Shown here: piece by piece, positions 32,124-41,029 of the stretch
How positions within the stretch are numbered: the first letter of the stretch is position 1
Layout: each line of letters starts with the position of its first letter
Assembly (NCBI RefSeq): GCF_035978755.1
Contig: NZ_CP108414.1
Location: 7,750,001 to 7,814,000 of the forward strand
Source of the DNA: Streptomyces sp. NBC_01298
Lineage (GTDB): Bacteria > Actinomycetota > Actinomycetes > Streptomycetales > Streptomycetaceae
Direction: 5' to 3'
Length of the DNA: 64,000 nucleotides
Position numbers and translations under genes: made by a program
Notes under the pieces: generated by a model
What the model saw: only the letters and a program-made list of their open reading frames with translations
What the model was told of the DNA's origin: nothing
The model's database searches: none

Positions 32124-32687
32124 GTGCCCCGAATTCCGCGCTACCTGCTCATATGGCTGTCGTGCACGGCCGCCAGCGTGACCGCCGTACTCGGCACGGT
32201 CCAGTTCGTCGTCGGTTCGACCAGGCACACGCCCCCGGTCGCGCGGTCCGCCCCCGTGGTCATCGAGACGCCGCCGGCCTGGACGGCGTCGCCGGCCCCG
32301 TCACCGGGCCCGCCGTCCCCGGGCGCCACCGCCAGTGGTTCGCCCGTCGCGACCGAGCGGCAGTCACCCCCGGCTTCGACACCCACCTCCGTGAAGCCCC
32401 CGACGGCAACGCCCCGGACGACAGCGGCCAAACCACCCGTCGACTGCGACGGAGGCGGATTCGGCCTGCACACCGTCCCCTCGGAGGGCGGCAAGGTCAC
32501 CGTGCGCTACGGCAGCCGCGGCGTGTGCCTGATCTCCGCGGTACCCGGCCGGGGATACAAGGCCGCCACGTCACAGACCGCGGACGACACCCTGACCGTC
32601 ACGTTCACCGGCGCGGACCATCGCTCGGTGATCACGGCGACCATCACCCCGTCGGCGAAGGCCAGCGTGCGCGAGACGTCCTTCTGA
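32124..32687 (+). CDS. Exported protein with Pro/Ser/Thr linker, unassigned
   Basis: A 187-aa protein with an N-terminal membrane segment (YLLIWLSCTAASVTAVLGTVQFVVG), a Pro/Ser/Thr-rich linker (about residues 35-105) and a small C-terminal beta-rich domain beginning VDCDGGGFGLHTVPSEGG and ending TPSAKASVRETSF. Two cysteines (in VDCDG and GVCLIS) could form a disulfide outside the cell. GTG start at 32124. No family is recognised. It precedes the thiol-redox operon by 290 bp on the same strand. Confidence 0.65.
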   Translation: MPRIPRYLLIWLSCTAASVTAVLGTVQFVVGSTRHTPPVARSAPVVIETPPAWTASPAPSPGPPSPGATASGSPVATERQSPPASTPTSVKPPTATPRTTAAKPPVDCDGGGFGLHTVPSEGGKVTVRYGSRGVCLISAVPGRGYKAATSQTADDTLTVTFTGADHRSVITATITPSAKASVRETSF

Positions 32688-32980
32688 CTTCCCTTCCGGG
32701 TTCGCCCCCTTCTGCACGCCTATCCGCCGAGCTCCGGTGAAGCGGAAGGTGAGCTGTTCCTTAGGGGAACCTCAAGATCACGCCCAACCGGTTCCGGCGG
32801 CCCCCGGCGGTCATATGCTCGCGTCAGCCGAGCGGCCTTCGGCGCCCGGGCACGACTGCCCCGGCCCCCCGACGAGCCGCTGTGCCGCGGTGCTGCCGTG
32901 CCGCCGTGCCACCGGCTCCACCGATCCGGAAGGCGTTCCGCGCTTCCGTACTCCGAACCGTGCCCTGGGGTGTCTTCGCC

Positions 32981-33772
32981 ATGACTTCTCGCATCCTCCG
33001 ACCCGCCCGTGCCACCCGCCGTACGCCGCGCCCGCGCACCGCCGGGCCCCTGGGCAGGCGGCTGCCCCTGGTGGCCGCGGCCGTGGTCGCCGCCGCGCTG
33101 ACCGCGGCGTGCGGTCCGTCCGCCCAGTCCACCGGTGCCGCCGCGCCGGCCGCGCCCGGACAGCCGTCGCAGACCCTCGCGGCCGCAACGGAGTCCGCGT
33201 CCGCGGAGGCCTCCCCGACCGCGTCCGGCACGCCGTCCACGCCGCCGTCGGCGTCCGCGTCGGCCGGCACCCCGGCCGGCGCCTCGCCCACCTCCTCGCG
33301 CGGCAAGCCCGCCCCGCCCGCCAAGCCCGCCCCCAAGCCGTCCCGCACCACCGCCGCCGCGCCCGCCCCGGCGGCCCGGATACCGGGCCCCGGCTACGAC
33401 AGTTCGGCCGACGCGCAGAAGCTGATCGACGCGGCGCTGCGCGCGGCCAAGGCCGACGGCCGGATGGTGCTGCTCGACTTCGGCGCCAACTGGTGCGGCA
33501 ACTGCAAGGCGGCCGACAAGGTGTTCGCCCAGCCCCGGACGGCATCGGTCCTCGGAGCCTCGTACCACCTGGTCAAGGTGGACATCGGCGGCGACAGCTC
33601 CGCCAACTCCGCCCTCCTGCGCAAGTACAGCCCCTCGGGCGGGACGTACAAGATGCCCGTCCTGGTCGTGGTCTCGGCGACCGGCACGGTACGCACCGAC
33701 ACGCACGTCACCGGCAATCCCGCCCTGACCTCGGACGGCATCGGCTCCTTCCTCCGCAAGTGGGCGTCATGA
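32981..33772 (+). CDS. Thioredoxin-like lipoprotein (DsbD gamma-like module)
   Basis: A 263-aa lipoprotein: signal peptide with lipobox TAAC (C44), a Pro/Ala/Ser/Lys linker to about residue 130, then a thioredoxin fold with DGRMVLLDFGANWCGNC (C172/C175) and later GGTYKMPVLVVVSATG, with the cis-Pro. The WCGNC site and fold match the C-terminal thioredoxin module of DsbD. It would carry reducing equivalents at the outer face of the membrane. ATG at 32981. Its stop overlaps the next gene's start (ATGA), opening a tight operon. Confidence 0.88.
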   Translation: MTSRILRPARATRRTPRPRTAGPLGRRLPLVAAAVVAAALTAACGPSAQSTGAAAPAAPGQPSQTLAAATESASAEASPTASGTPSTPPSASASAGTPAGASPTSSRGKPAPPAKPAPKPSRTTAAAPAPAARIPGPGYDSSADAQKLIDAALRAAKADGRMVLLDFGANWCGNCKAADKVFAQPRTASVLGASYHLVKVDIGGDSSANSALLRKYSPSGGTYKMPVLVVVSATGTVRTDTHVTGNPALTSDGIGSFLRKWAS

Positions 33773-34392
33773 GACGAGCGGTCCCGCGCCGCACCGTCCT
33801 GGCCGGTGCCGGCCTCGCGGTCGCCGTCGCCGGCTGCCTCTACGCCGCCGCGGGCCCCACCCCCCAAGACGGCGGCGGGGCGCCGCCCGGCCCGGACGGC
33901 GCCGCGGTCAGGCCCGTGTCCGTGTCCGCGGCCGTGGTCGTGGACACGGGCGGCCGGCCCCCCGCGCCCGTGCTGACGGGCGCAGACCTGGACGGAAAGC
34001 CGCTCAGCCTCACCGAGTACCGGGGGCAGGTCGTCGTCCTCAACGTCTGGGGATCGTGGTGCGGGCCCTGCCGGGCGGAGGCCGACGACCTCGAACGGCT
34101 CAGCGGGCAGACCCGCACGCAGGGCGTCCGGTTCCTCGGGATCAACACCCGCGACCCGGACCGCGCGGCGGCACGGTCCTTCGTACGCGCGCACGGCCTG
34201 GGGTTCCCGAGCCTCCACGACCCCACCGGCAAGCTCCTGCTCCGCTTTCCGCCCGCACTCCTCAACCCGCAGACCATCCCCTCGACGCTGGTGATCGACC
34301 GCCGCGGCCGGATCGCCGTCAGCATCGGGGGAGCGGTCACCGACGAGGAACTGAGGCCCTTGCTCCTCCGCGTCGCCGAGGAGACGGCATGA
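33769..34392 (+). CDS. TlpA/ResA-like thiol-disulfide oxidoreductase, membrane-tethered
   Basis: A 207-aa protein with an N-terminal signal ending VAVAGC (C23, lipobox-like) and an AhpC/TSA-Redoxin-type thioredoxin domain: LSLTEYRGQVVVLNVWGSWCGPC (C98/C101), FLGINTRDPDRAAARSF and NPQTIPSTLVIDRRGRI, with cis-Pro. Such proteins reduce disulfides in apocytochrome c or other exported proteins and are re-reduced by CcdA. It overlaps both neighbours by four bases (ATGA), so production is coupled to CcdA. Confidence 0.92.
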   Translation: MRRAVPRRTVLAGAGLAVAVAGCLYAAAGPTPQDGGGAPPGPDGAAVRPVSVSAAVVVDTGGRPPAPVLTGADLDGKPLSLTEYRGQVVVLNVWGSWCGPCRAEADDLERLSGQTRTQGVRFLGINTRDPDRAAARSFVRAHGLGFPSLHDPTGKLLLRFPPALLNPQTIPSTLVIDRRGRIAVSIGGAVTDEELRPLLLRVAEETA

Positions 34393-35177
34393 CGACGCTC
34401 ACCGGCATGACGACGCTCACCGCCGCCGACGTCGCCCCCTCCCTCCTCCACGGGACGCTGGCCGTGGCCGCCCCCGTGGCGTTCTTCGCGGGACTGGTCT
34501 CCTTCCTCTCGCCGTGCGTACTGCCGCTCGTGCCGGGCTACCTCAGCTACGTGACCAGCCTGTCGGTCTCCGACCTGGCGGACGCCCGCGGCGGGCAGCG
34601 CAGCCGCATGGCGGCCGGCGCGGCGCTGTTCGTCCTCGGCTTCACGGCCGTACTGGTCTCCGGAGGCGCCCTGTTCGGGTACTTCGGCCGCACCCTGCTG
34701 GCCCACCAGGAGGCCGTCACCCGGGTGCTCGGCGCCTTCACCGTGCTGATGGGGCTGTCCTTCATGGGCTTCCTGCCGGGTTTCGCGCAGCGGGAGTTCC
34801 GCAGCCACCGGCGGCCCGTGCTCGGCCTGGCGGGCGCGCCGCTGCTGGGGGCGGTGTTCGCGGTCGGGTGGACCCCGTGCATCGGCCCGACACTGGCCGC
34901 CGTACAGGCGCTCGCCTGGAGCGAGGCCAGCGCGGCCCGCGGGGCCCTGCTGATGGCGGCCTACTGCCTCGGGCTGGGCCTGCCGTTCCTCCTGGCGGCC
35001 CTGGCCTTCCGCCGGACACTGGGCGCCTTCGGCCTGGTCAAACGGCACTACCAGTGGGTCTTGCGGACCGGCGGCGCAATGCTCGTCCTCGTCGGCCTCC
35101 TGCTGGCCACCGGGGTGTGGAACGACCTGGTGTACCGGCTCCAGTCGTGGAGCGCGGCGTTCACCACCGCCGTCTAG
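34389..35177 (+). CDS. ccdA: CcdA-family membrane thiol-disulfide transporter
   Basis: A 262-aa membrane protein with six segments. The two redox cysteines sit in the typical contexts LVSFLSPCVLPLVPGYLSYV (C43) and FAVGWTPCIGPTLAAV (C164). CcdA moves electrons from cytoplasmic thioredoxin to extracytoplasmic partners, here probably the thioredoxin-like lipoprotein, the TlpA-like protein and the DsbD-alpha-like lipoprotein of the same operon. Two near-identical start repeats (MTTLTGMTTLT) lie at the N-terminus; I take the first, which overlaps the upstream stop. Confidence 0.94.
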   Translation: MTTLTGMTTLTAADVAPSLLHGTLAVAAPVAFFAGLVSFLSPCVLPLVPGYLSYVTSLSVSDLADARGGQRSRMAAGAALFVLGFTAVLVSGGALFGYFGRTLLAHQEAVTRVLGAFTVLMGLSFMGFLPGFAQREFRSHRRPVLGLAGAPLLGAVFAVGWTPCIGPTLAAVQALAWSEASAARGALLMAAYCLGLGLPFLLAALAFRRTLGAFGLVKRHYQWVLRTGGAMLVLVGLLLATGVWNDLVYRLQSWSAAFTTAV

Positions 35178-35224
35178 AACCGGCCCCGCCCATGTCCCGT
35201 CCTTTCCTCACGAAGGCACAGCCG

Positions 35225-35854
35225 ATGAACGTTTCCCCGTACGCGAAGGACTCCCGCAAGGCCGGCGTCGCCGCGGCCCTGGTCGCCATGCTCTCCCTGG
35301 GCGCCCTCGCGGCATGCGGCGAGCAGCCCGCCGCGACCGGCTCCGCGACCGGCTCCGCGCCCGGCTCCGCGCCCGGCTCCGCGACCGGCTCCGCGCCCAC
35401 GACGAGCTTCACCGAGAACGGCGTCACCGTCACGCTCTCCGTCTCCGACTGGCAACCACCGAGGGCCACCTTGACCGCGGTCTTCACCCCCGAGGAGAAG
35501 GGGTTCCACCTCTACAGCACCGATCTGCCGGCCACCGGAATCGAGGGCGTCGGCCGGCCGACCTCGCTGGCCGTCACCGGCGTGCTGCGGGCGGACGGGA
35601 AGCTGACGGCCGCGGCGGACGTACGGACGATCAGCGTGCCCGGCGTCGACGCCCCGGTCCCCGTCTACCCGGACGGCCCGGTCACCACCACCCTGCCCGT
35701 CCGCCTGGACGGCAGCGGGGACGCGACCGTACTGCTCGGGTACGCGAGCTGCAGTGCGCAGGAGGGCTGCACCATTCCGGTCTCCGACCGCCCCGTCCAC
35801 CTGCACGTCACCGACGGGGGCCCGGCCTTCGGCGACCAAGCCGGCAACCAATAG
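35225..35854 (+). CDS. DsbD alpha-domain-like lipoprotein
   Basis: A 209-aa lipoprotein (lipobox LAAC, C31) with a short [T/P]GSA repeat linker and a beta-sandwich domain: GFHLYSTDLPATGI, then LLGYASCSAQEGCTIPVSDRPVHLHV. The C176-x5-C182 pair in this context corresponds to the redox pair of the DsbD N-terminal (alpha) domain, which passes electrons to exported clients. Start at ATG 35225 after GAAGG; ATG 35192 would add 11 residues. Lying directly after ccdA, it completes the three DsbD modules as separate proteins. The linker is encoded by five 12-bp tandem repeats (35336-35395). Confidence 0.85.
   Translation: MNVSPYAKDSRKAGVAAALVAMLSLGALAACGEQPAATGSATGSAPGSAPGSATGSAPTTSFTENGVTVTLSVSDWQPPRATLTAVFTPEEKGFHLYSTDLPATGIEGVGRPTSLAVTGVLRADGKLTAAADVRTISVPGVDAPVPVYPDGPVTTTLPVRLDGSGDATVLLGYASCSAQEGCTIPVSDRPVHLHVTDGGPAFGDQAGNQ
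35336..35395 (+). repeat. Five 12-bp tandem repeats in the lipoprotein linker
   Basis: Units of the form [A/C]CCGGCTCCGCG repeat five times and encode TGSA/PGSA. They lie just after the lipid-anchored cysteine, so copy-number change would only lengthen or shorten the tether in steps of four residues. Confidence 0.85.
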
Positions 35855-35881
35855 GAACGAGCGTTCACCTAAGGTGTGCCC

Positions 35882-36613
35882 ATGCCGAGCGTCCTGGTCG
35901 TCGAAGACGACCCCAGCATCCGCCAGTCACTCATCGAAGTCCTGACGGAGCACGGCTATGCCGTACGCAGCGCGGGCGACGGGTTCGGCGCCCTGCGCGA
36001 GGTCACCCAGTCACCCGTCGACGCGGTGGTCCTCGACCTGGGGCTGCCCGATCTGGACGGAGGAGACGCACTGCGCATGATCCGGGGCATCTCCTCCGTT
36101 CCCGTCCTGGTGGCCACCGCCCGCGACGACGAAGCGGAAATCATCCGGCTCCTCAACGCGGGCGCCGACGACTACCTGGTCAAACCCTTCTCCGGGGGAC
36201 AGCTCATCGCACGCCTCTCCGCCGTCCTGCGGCGCACCAACCACCTGCCGCCGGCCCATGCCGCGCACGGCGGCGGGGGTGCGCGGCCGGCCCCCGCGGC
36301 CGAGCCGCTGCGCCCCACCACCGTGGGCGAGCTGGCGGTGGACCCCGGGGCGCGCACCGCGTACCTGTCCGGCCGCGAGCTGCGGCTCACCCGGCGCGAG
36401 TTCGACCTCCTGGCCTTCCTCGCCCACCACACCGGCCAGGTCGTCTCCAAACGGCGGCTGCTGACCGAGGTCTGGCGCGAGCCCTACGTCGACGACCAGA
36501 CCGTCGACGTGCACCTGTCCTCGCTGCGCCGAAAGCTCGGCGAACGCGCGGCGGCCCCCCGCTACTTGCTGACCGTCCGCGGTGTCGGCATCAAGCTGGT
36601 GGCGCCGCGGTGA
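35882..36613 (+). CDS. OmpR-family response regulator
   Basis: A 243-aa regulator: receiver with VVEDDPSIRQS, phosphoacceptor D52 in AVVLDLGLPDLDGG and YLVKPFSGGQL; a Gly/Pro linker; and an OmpR winged helix with LRLTRREFDLLAFLAHHTG, VSKRRLLTEVW and DVHLSSLRRKLGE. ATG at 35882 follows AAGGTG; GTG 35876 would add two residues. It lies 27 bp after the thiol-redox genes and overlaps the kinase gene (GTGA). It probably senses and controls extracytoplasmic redox stress or the same operon, by position. Confidence 0.93.
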   Translation: MPSVLVVEDDPSIRQSLIEVLTEHGYAVRSAGDGFGALREVTQSPVDAVVLDLGLPDLDGGDALRMIRGISSVPVLVATARDDEAEIIRLLNAGADDYLVKPFSGGQLIARLSAVLRRTNHLPPAHAAHGGGGARPAPAAEPLRPTTVGELAVDPGARTAYLSGRELRLTRREFDLLAFLAHHTGQVVSKRRLLTEVWREPYVDDQTVDVHLSSLRRKLGERAAAPRYLLTVRGVGIKLVAPR

Positions 36614-38013
36614 GACGCTCGCTCGCCGGAGTGGCGCTCGCCGTCACGTCCATGGTCGCCCTCTCCTTCCTCATACCGCTGGCCGCCCTGGTGATGTCGC
36701 TCGTCAAGGAGCAGAGCGTCACCGCGGCCGAGCAGCGGGCCGCCGCCCTGGCCCCCGTACTGGCACTGACCACGGATCCGTCCGCCCTGCGGGAATCCGC
36801 GGCCAGCCTGGACGCGGCCGAGTACGTGGTCGTGCACCTGCCGGACGAGCCCGCCCTCGGCGCCTCCCGCGCCCCGGCGGCCCTGCTCGAACGGGCCCAG
36901 CGGGGACGCGAGTCCATCTCCCAGCGGATGCCCGACGGGTGGATCTGCCTGCAGCCGGTCGTACTGCCCGGGGACCAGGTCGCCGTCATCGAGAACTTCG
37001 TCCCCGAAGAGGAGCTGACCCGCGGGGTCACGGCCTCCTGGACGGTCATGCTCCTCCTCGCCGTCGGACTGGTCGGCGGGTCCGTCCTGGTCGCCGACCG
37101 CCTCGGCGCGAAGGTCGTCAGGTCCTCCAAGAGGCTCGCCCACGCCTCCCAGGCCCTGGGCCGGGGCAATCTGGACGCCCGCGTGGACCCCATGGGACCC
37201 AGGGAACTGCGCGAGGCGGGCATCGCCTTCAACACCATGGCCCACCGGATGACCGAACTGCTCGCCGTCGAACGCGAACTGGTCGCCGACCTGTCCCACC
37301 GGCTGCGCACCCCGCTGACCGCCCTGCACCTGGCAACGGAACGCATGGCCGGCTCACCGGAGTCGGCCAGGGTCGAGGCCGCCGTGTGCGCCCTGGAGAC
37401 GGAACTCCGGGCCATCATCACCGCGGCCCGCACCCCGCTCGCCGTGGGCCCGATGGGGCAGGGCATGCTCGGCCCGGAAACGGGCGGGGCACACCGCGCC
37501 ACGAGTCCCGCACCGGCCGGACCCCGCTGCGAGGCCGCGGACGTCGTGCGCCGGCGGACCGCCTTCTGGGCGGTTCTGGCGGAGCAGCAGGACCGCCCCT
37601 GCTCCCTCGACCTCACCCAGGAGCCCGCGGCCGTCGGCCTCTCCGAGGACGACGTCGCCGCCGTGGTGGACGCGCTCATCGGCAACGTCTTCCGGCACAC
37701 CGCGCCCGGCACCGCGTTCGCCGTCCGTGTCGCCCGTACCGCCCAGGCCGTGGAACTGGTCGTGGAGGACGAGGGCCCCGGCATCCCCGAACCGGACCAG
37801 GCACTCTCCCGCGGAAGCAGCACCGGTTCCTCGGGGCTCGGCCTCGACATCGCCCGCAGGGCCGGGTCCGTCACCGGCGGCTCGGTGCGCATCGCCCGCG
37901 GGCCCCGCGGCGGCGCCCGGATCACCGTGGTCTTCGGCCTGGCCGCACCCCTGCCGTCCGGGCGTGCGTCGCGCGGCTCCCGGCGGCGTACGGGATGGCC
38001 GCGCGGCCGGTGA
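36610..38013 (+). CDS. Membrane sensor histidine kinase with HAMP domain
   Basis: A 467-aa kinase: first membrane segment near residues 8-32, a small extracytoplasmic loop of about 110 residues with one Cys (GWICLQP), second segment near 143-162, a HAMP region (DRLGAKVVRSSKRLAHASQALGRGNLDARVDP), the H box VADLSHRLRTPLTAL (H230), and HATPase motifs NVFRHTAPG, VEDEGPGIP and GSSGLGLDIARRAG. GTG start overlaps the regulator stop. The single exported Cys and the thiol-redox neighbours make redox sensing possible, though unproven. Confidence 0.92.
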   Translation: MRRSLAGVALAVTSMVALSFLIPLAALVMSLVKEQSVTAAEQRAAALAPVLALTTDPSALRESAASLDAAEYVVVHLPDEPALGASRAPAALLERAQRGRESISQRMPDGWICLQPVVLPGDQVAVIENFVPEEELTRGVTASWTVMLLLAVGLVGGSVLVADRLGAKVVRSSKRLAHASQALGRGNLDARVDPMGPRELREAGIAFNTMAHRMTELLAVERELVADLSHRLRTPLTALHLATERMAGSPESARVEAAVCALETELRAIITAARTPLAVGPMGQGMLGPETGGAHRATSPAPAGPRCEAADVVRRRTAFWAVLAEQQDRPCSLDLTQEPAAVGLSEDDVAAVVDALIGNVFRHTAPGTAFAVRVARTAQAVELVVEDEGPGIPEPDQALSRGSSTGSSGLGLDIARRAGSVTGGSVRIARGPRGGARITVVFGLAAPLPSGRASRGSRRRTGWPRGR

Positions 38014-38075
38014 AGGTCGGCCGCGGGCCGCGGGACGGGCCGTCCGACCGCCGGGGAGACCTCGGGCGCGAGCTC

Positions 38076-38711
38076 TCAGACTGCCGGGGGGACCTCCGGC
38101 GCGACCTCGGGGAAGACGGGGGCGATCCCGAGGGCCGGCGCGATCGCCCGCCAGATCGTCGACTGAGCCGTGGCGAGGTCGATCCGGGGGTCCTCCAGCA
38201 TCAGCCGGTTGCCGAGGCCGTCGCACAGGGCCAGCACCAGCGTGCCCACCTCGGCGACGTCGCAGTCGGTGAACTCTCCGGAAGCGATGCCCCGTTCCAC
38301 GACCCCGGCGACCCACGCGTGCAGCTGGTCGTACAGGTCGACGGCGAGGTCCCGGGCCGCCGCGTCGCGCAGGGCGCGCACCCACAGCTCCTGCCAGAGC
38401 TTCCAGTCCTGGCGGAGTTCGGCGTCCGTGGGCAGCATGCTCCGTACGATCCGCGCCAGGACGGCGGCGGCCGGGAGCGAAGCGTCCTCGCTGCCGGTGT
38501 CCGTGCCGGTCTTGGCGAAAGAGTGCGTCATCGCCTCGGCGAAGAGCTTCTCGCGGGTGTCGAAGTGGTAGTGGAGCAGGGCCTTCGAGACACCCGCGTG
38601 CTCGGCGACCTTGCGCATGCTGACGTGCTCGAAGCCGATGTCGGCGATCACTTCGCACGCGGCCGTGAGGATTCGCTCACGCGTTTCGAGTGCCCGCTCG
38701 GCCTTGGTCAC
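38076..38711 (-). CDS. TetR-family regulator (BetI-like)
   Basis: A 211-aa repressor. The HTH is TRERILTAACEVIADIGFEHVSMRKVAEHAGVSKALLHYHFDTREKLF; the ligand domain (EVGTLVLALCDGLGNRLMLE) resembles the BetI-type C-terminal domain. GTG at 38711 with GGGGAG eight bases upstream. It is on the same strand as, and just beyond, the beta-oxidation arm of the amine island, so it is a candidate for the protein that binds the CTGACC..GGTCAG palindromes of the island. Its own upstream region shows no such palindrome. Confidence 0.9.
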   Translation of the reverse strand: MTKAERALETRERILTAACEVIADIGFEHVSMRKVAEHAGVSKALLHYHFDTREKLFAEAMTHSFAKTGTDTGSEDASLPAAAVLARIVRSMLPTDAELRQDWKLWQELWVRALRDAAARDLAVDLYDQLHAWVAGVVERGIASGEFTDCDVAEVGTLVLALCDGLGNRLMLEDPRIDLATAQSTIWRAIAPALGIAPVFPEVAPEVPPAV

Positions 38712-38860
38712 GTGGGCTGCTCCCCGGGTCGGCACCCGTCGAGTGGGGTGCGTGGGTGGGTGGGTGGAAGGGCCCCGGCGGCCCCGCCCGCCGGACCCCC
38801 ATCCTCGCGCATGAGGCGTCCGGGCTCCGGCCGCCGGGGCACCGCGGTCATGAAGAGCGG

Positions 38861-39721
38861 TCATGAATAGGTGTGGAAGCCCCGGCCCGTCTTGCGGCCG
38901 AGCAGGCCCGCGTCCACCATCCGCGCCAGCAAGGGCGGCGGTGCGTACAGCGGCTCCCGGTACTCCGCGTACATCGACCGGGCGATCGCCTGGACGGTGT
39001 CCAGTCCGATGAGGTCGGCCAGGGCCAGCGGCCCGAGCGGGTGCGCGCAGCCCAGGGTCATGCCCCGGTCGATGTCCTCGGCCGAAGCGGTCCGCGATGC
39101 GGCCATCCGGACGGCGGCCAGCAGGTACGGGACGAGGAGCGCGTTCACCACGAACCCTGCCCGGTCCTCGGCGTGGACCACCTGCTTGCCCAGCACGTCG
39201 GCGGCGAACTCCCCGGCGCGCCGGACGGTCTCCGCGGAGGTGAGCAGGGAGGGCACCAGCTCGACCAGGGGAAGCACCGGGACGGGATTGAAGAAGTGGA
39301 GGCCGACGACCTGCTCCGGCCGGGACGTTGCCGCCGCCAGCCGGATGACCGCGATGGAGGAGGTGTTCGTCGCGAGGACCGCGTCCCCGCGCCCGACGGT
39401 CCGGTCGAGCCGGGCGAAGACCTCCAGCTTCGCCCGCTCGTCCTCGGCCACCGCTTCGACCACGAGGTCCCGGTCGGTCATCCGGTCCATGTCCGTGGTC
39501 ATCACGATCCGGCCCAGAGCGGCTTCGCGGTCCGCGGTGGTGAGCTTTCCGGCGGCCGTGGCGCGGGCCAGGGAGCGGGTGATCCGCTCCAGGCCGGCGT
39601 CCGCGGCCCTCCGGTTCGACTCCACCACCACGACGTCCCGCCCGGCGCGGGCGCAGACCTCGGCGATCCCGGAGCCCATCAGGCCGCACCCCACGATCCC
39701 GACGCGTTCGACATCGGCCAT
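38861..39721 (-). CDS. 3-hydroxyacyl-CoA dehydrogenase
   Basis: A 286-aa NAD-dependent enzyme of the 3-hydroxybutyryl-CoA dehydrogenase type. Rossmann start VGIVGCGLMGSGIAEVCARA, NTSSIAVIRLAAAT, the catalytic-His motif GLHFFNPVPVLPLVELV, and the C-terminal domain RAGFVVNALLVPYLLAAVRM plus GCAHPLGPLALADLIGLD. It oxidises L-3-hydroxyacyl-CoA to 3-ketoacyl-CoA. ATG at 39721 with GAAGGGAAAG upstream. It is the last gene of the minus-strand arm, after two acyl-CoA dehydrogenases; no enoyl-CoA hydratase or thiolase gene is in the window. Confidence 0.94.
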   Translation of the reverse strand: MADVERVGIVGCGLMGSGIAEVCARAGRDVVVVESNRRAADAGLERITRSLARATAAGKLTTADREAALGRIVMTTDMDRMTDRDLVVEAVAEDERAKLEVFARLDRTVGRGDAVLATNTSSIAVIRLAAATSRPEQVVGLHFFNPVPVLPLVELVPSLLTSAETVRRAGEFAADVLGKQVVHAEDRAGFVVNALLVPYLLAAVRMAASRTASAEDIDRGMTLGCAHPLGPLALADLIGLDTVQAIARSMYAEYREPLYAPPPLLARMVDAGLLGRKTGRGFHTYS

Positions 39722-39734
39722 CGGTTCTTTCCCT

Positions 39735-39788
39735 TCGGATCTGTCGGATGCCCCGGATGTGCCGGATGCCTCGGATGCGTCGGATGCG
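39735..39788. repeat. Six 9-bp tandem repeats between two catabolic genes
   Basis: Six units close to [T/C]CGGATGCC fill most of the 71-bp gap between the acyl-CoA dehydrogenase stop and the dehydrogenase start. The unit length keeps the frame of the downstream gene open upstream of its start (Ser-x-x repeats), but there is no reason to think it is translated. A likely slippage site. Confidence 0.8.
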
Positions 39789-39792
39789 GAGG

Positions 39793-40968
39793 TCACACGG
39801 CCGACGGCATCCGCAGCACGCCCGTGCCGCGCTTGACGAGTTCGCCCGCGATGATCAGGCGCTGGATCTCGGAGGTGCCCTCCCAGATCCGGTCCACGCG
39901 CAGTTCGCGGTAGAGCCGCTCGACGGGGTACGAGCGGTCGTAGCCGCGGCCGCCGAAGATCTGCAGGCAGCGGTCGATGACCCGGCCGGACGCCTCGCTC
40001 GCCGACAGCTTGGCGATGGCGGCCTTCGCGTGCAGCGTCTTGCGGTCGAGGACGCCTTCGTCGGCCTCCCAGGCGACCTGGTGGGTGTAGGCGCGGTTGA
40101 CGGCGATGTCTACGGCGCAGTCGGCGAGCATGCCCTGGATCAGCTGGAAGTCGGCGATGGGGGAGCCGAACTGGCGGCGCTCGACCGCCCAGTCGCGGGC
40201 GAGTTCCAGGGCCCGCTCCGCCGCTCCGATCGTGCGTGCGGCGATCATCAGCCGTTCCTCGGTGAACCAGGAGCGGGTGATGTCGTAGCCGGTGCCCACT
40301 TCCCCCAGCACGGCGTCCGCGGGCAGGCGGACATCGGTGAAGGTGAACTCGGGGTGCTCGTAGACGAAGGTGTGCATCCAGCGGGGCACCCGGGTCATCT
40401 CGATGCCCGGGGTGTCCTTGTCGACGAGGAACAGGGTCGGTGCCCGCTCCTCCCCGGCGGCCGCGAGCACGATCATGAAGTCGGCGTGGTCGCCCACGGT
40501 GACGAACCACTTCTCGCCGTTCAGCACCCAGCCGCCGTCCCCGGTCCGCGTCGCCGTGGTCCGCAGGCTCTGCGGGTCCGAGCCCGCCTCGGGCTCGCTC
40601 ACCGCGTAGCAGTCGCGGCGCCGTCCCCGGATCACCGGGACGAGGTAGCGCTCGCGCTGCTCCGGCGTGCAGAAGGACAGGGCGTTGGCGGGACGCCACA
40701 CCATGTCCCACAGGGCGCCGGTGAGCCGTCCCAGTTCGGCCTGGACGGTGACCTGCTCCAGGATGCTCAGGCCGGCGCCGCCCCATTCCACGGGCATGTT
40801 GACGGCCTGGAGTCCGCTGTCGAGGACGGCGTCGCGGATCTCGGTGTGGGCCTGCGGGGGCAGCCCGTTGTTCTCCTCGCAGTCGAGCTCGTACTTCGTG
40901 ATGAAGCCGGTGAGGGCGCGCGCCGAGTCGCGGAGCTCTTCCTGACGGGCGGTGAGGCGGAAGTCCAT
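39793..40968 (-). CDS. Acyl-CoA dehydrogenase (first of a tandem pair)
   Basis: A 391-aa FAD enzyme. Typical blocks: MDFRLTARQEELRDSARALTG, WGGAGLSILEQVTVQAELGR, CYAVSEPEAGSDPQSLRTTA (flavin-binding), WVLNGEKWFVT, ERRQFGSPIADFQLIQGMLAD and IFGGRGYDRSYPVERLYRELRVDRIWEGT, with the catalytic Glu E363. It introduces a double bond into an acyl-CoA and passes electrons to an electron-transfer flavoprotein. Very close to its neighbour in the C-terminal 150 residues and diverged in the N-terminal half, suggesting duplication then change of substrate pocket. Confidence 0.95.
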   Translation of the reverse strand: MDFRLTARQEELRDSARALTGFITKYELDCEENNGLPPQAHTEIRDAVLDSGLQAVNMPVEWGGAGLSILEQVTVQAELGRLTGALWDMVWRPANALSFCTPEQRERYLVPVIRGRRRDCYAVSEPEAGSDPQSLRTTATRTGDGGWVLNGEKWFVTVGDHADFMIVLAAAGEERAPTLFLVDKDTPGIEMTRVPRWMHTFVYEHPEFTFTDVRLPADAVLGEVGTGYDITRSWFTEERLMIAARTIGAAERALELARDWAVERRQFGSPIADFQLIQGMLADCAVDIAVNRAYTHQVAWEADEGVLDRKTLHAKAAIAKLSASEASGRVIDRCLQIFGGRGYDRSYPVERLYRELRVDRIWEGTSEIQRLIIAGELVKRGTGVLRMPSAV

Positions 40969-41029
40969 GGGGTGTTCGTCCTCGTGATCGTGGTGGAGGG
41001 GGGCAAGTGGTGGTGGTGAAGGGGACCCG

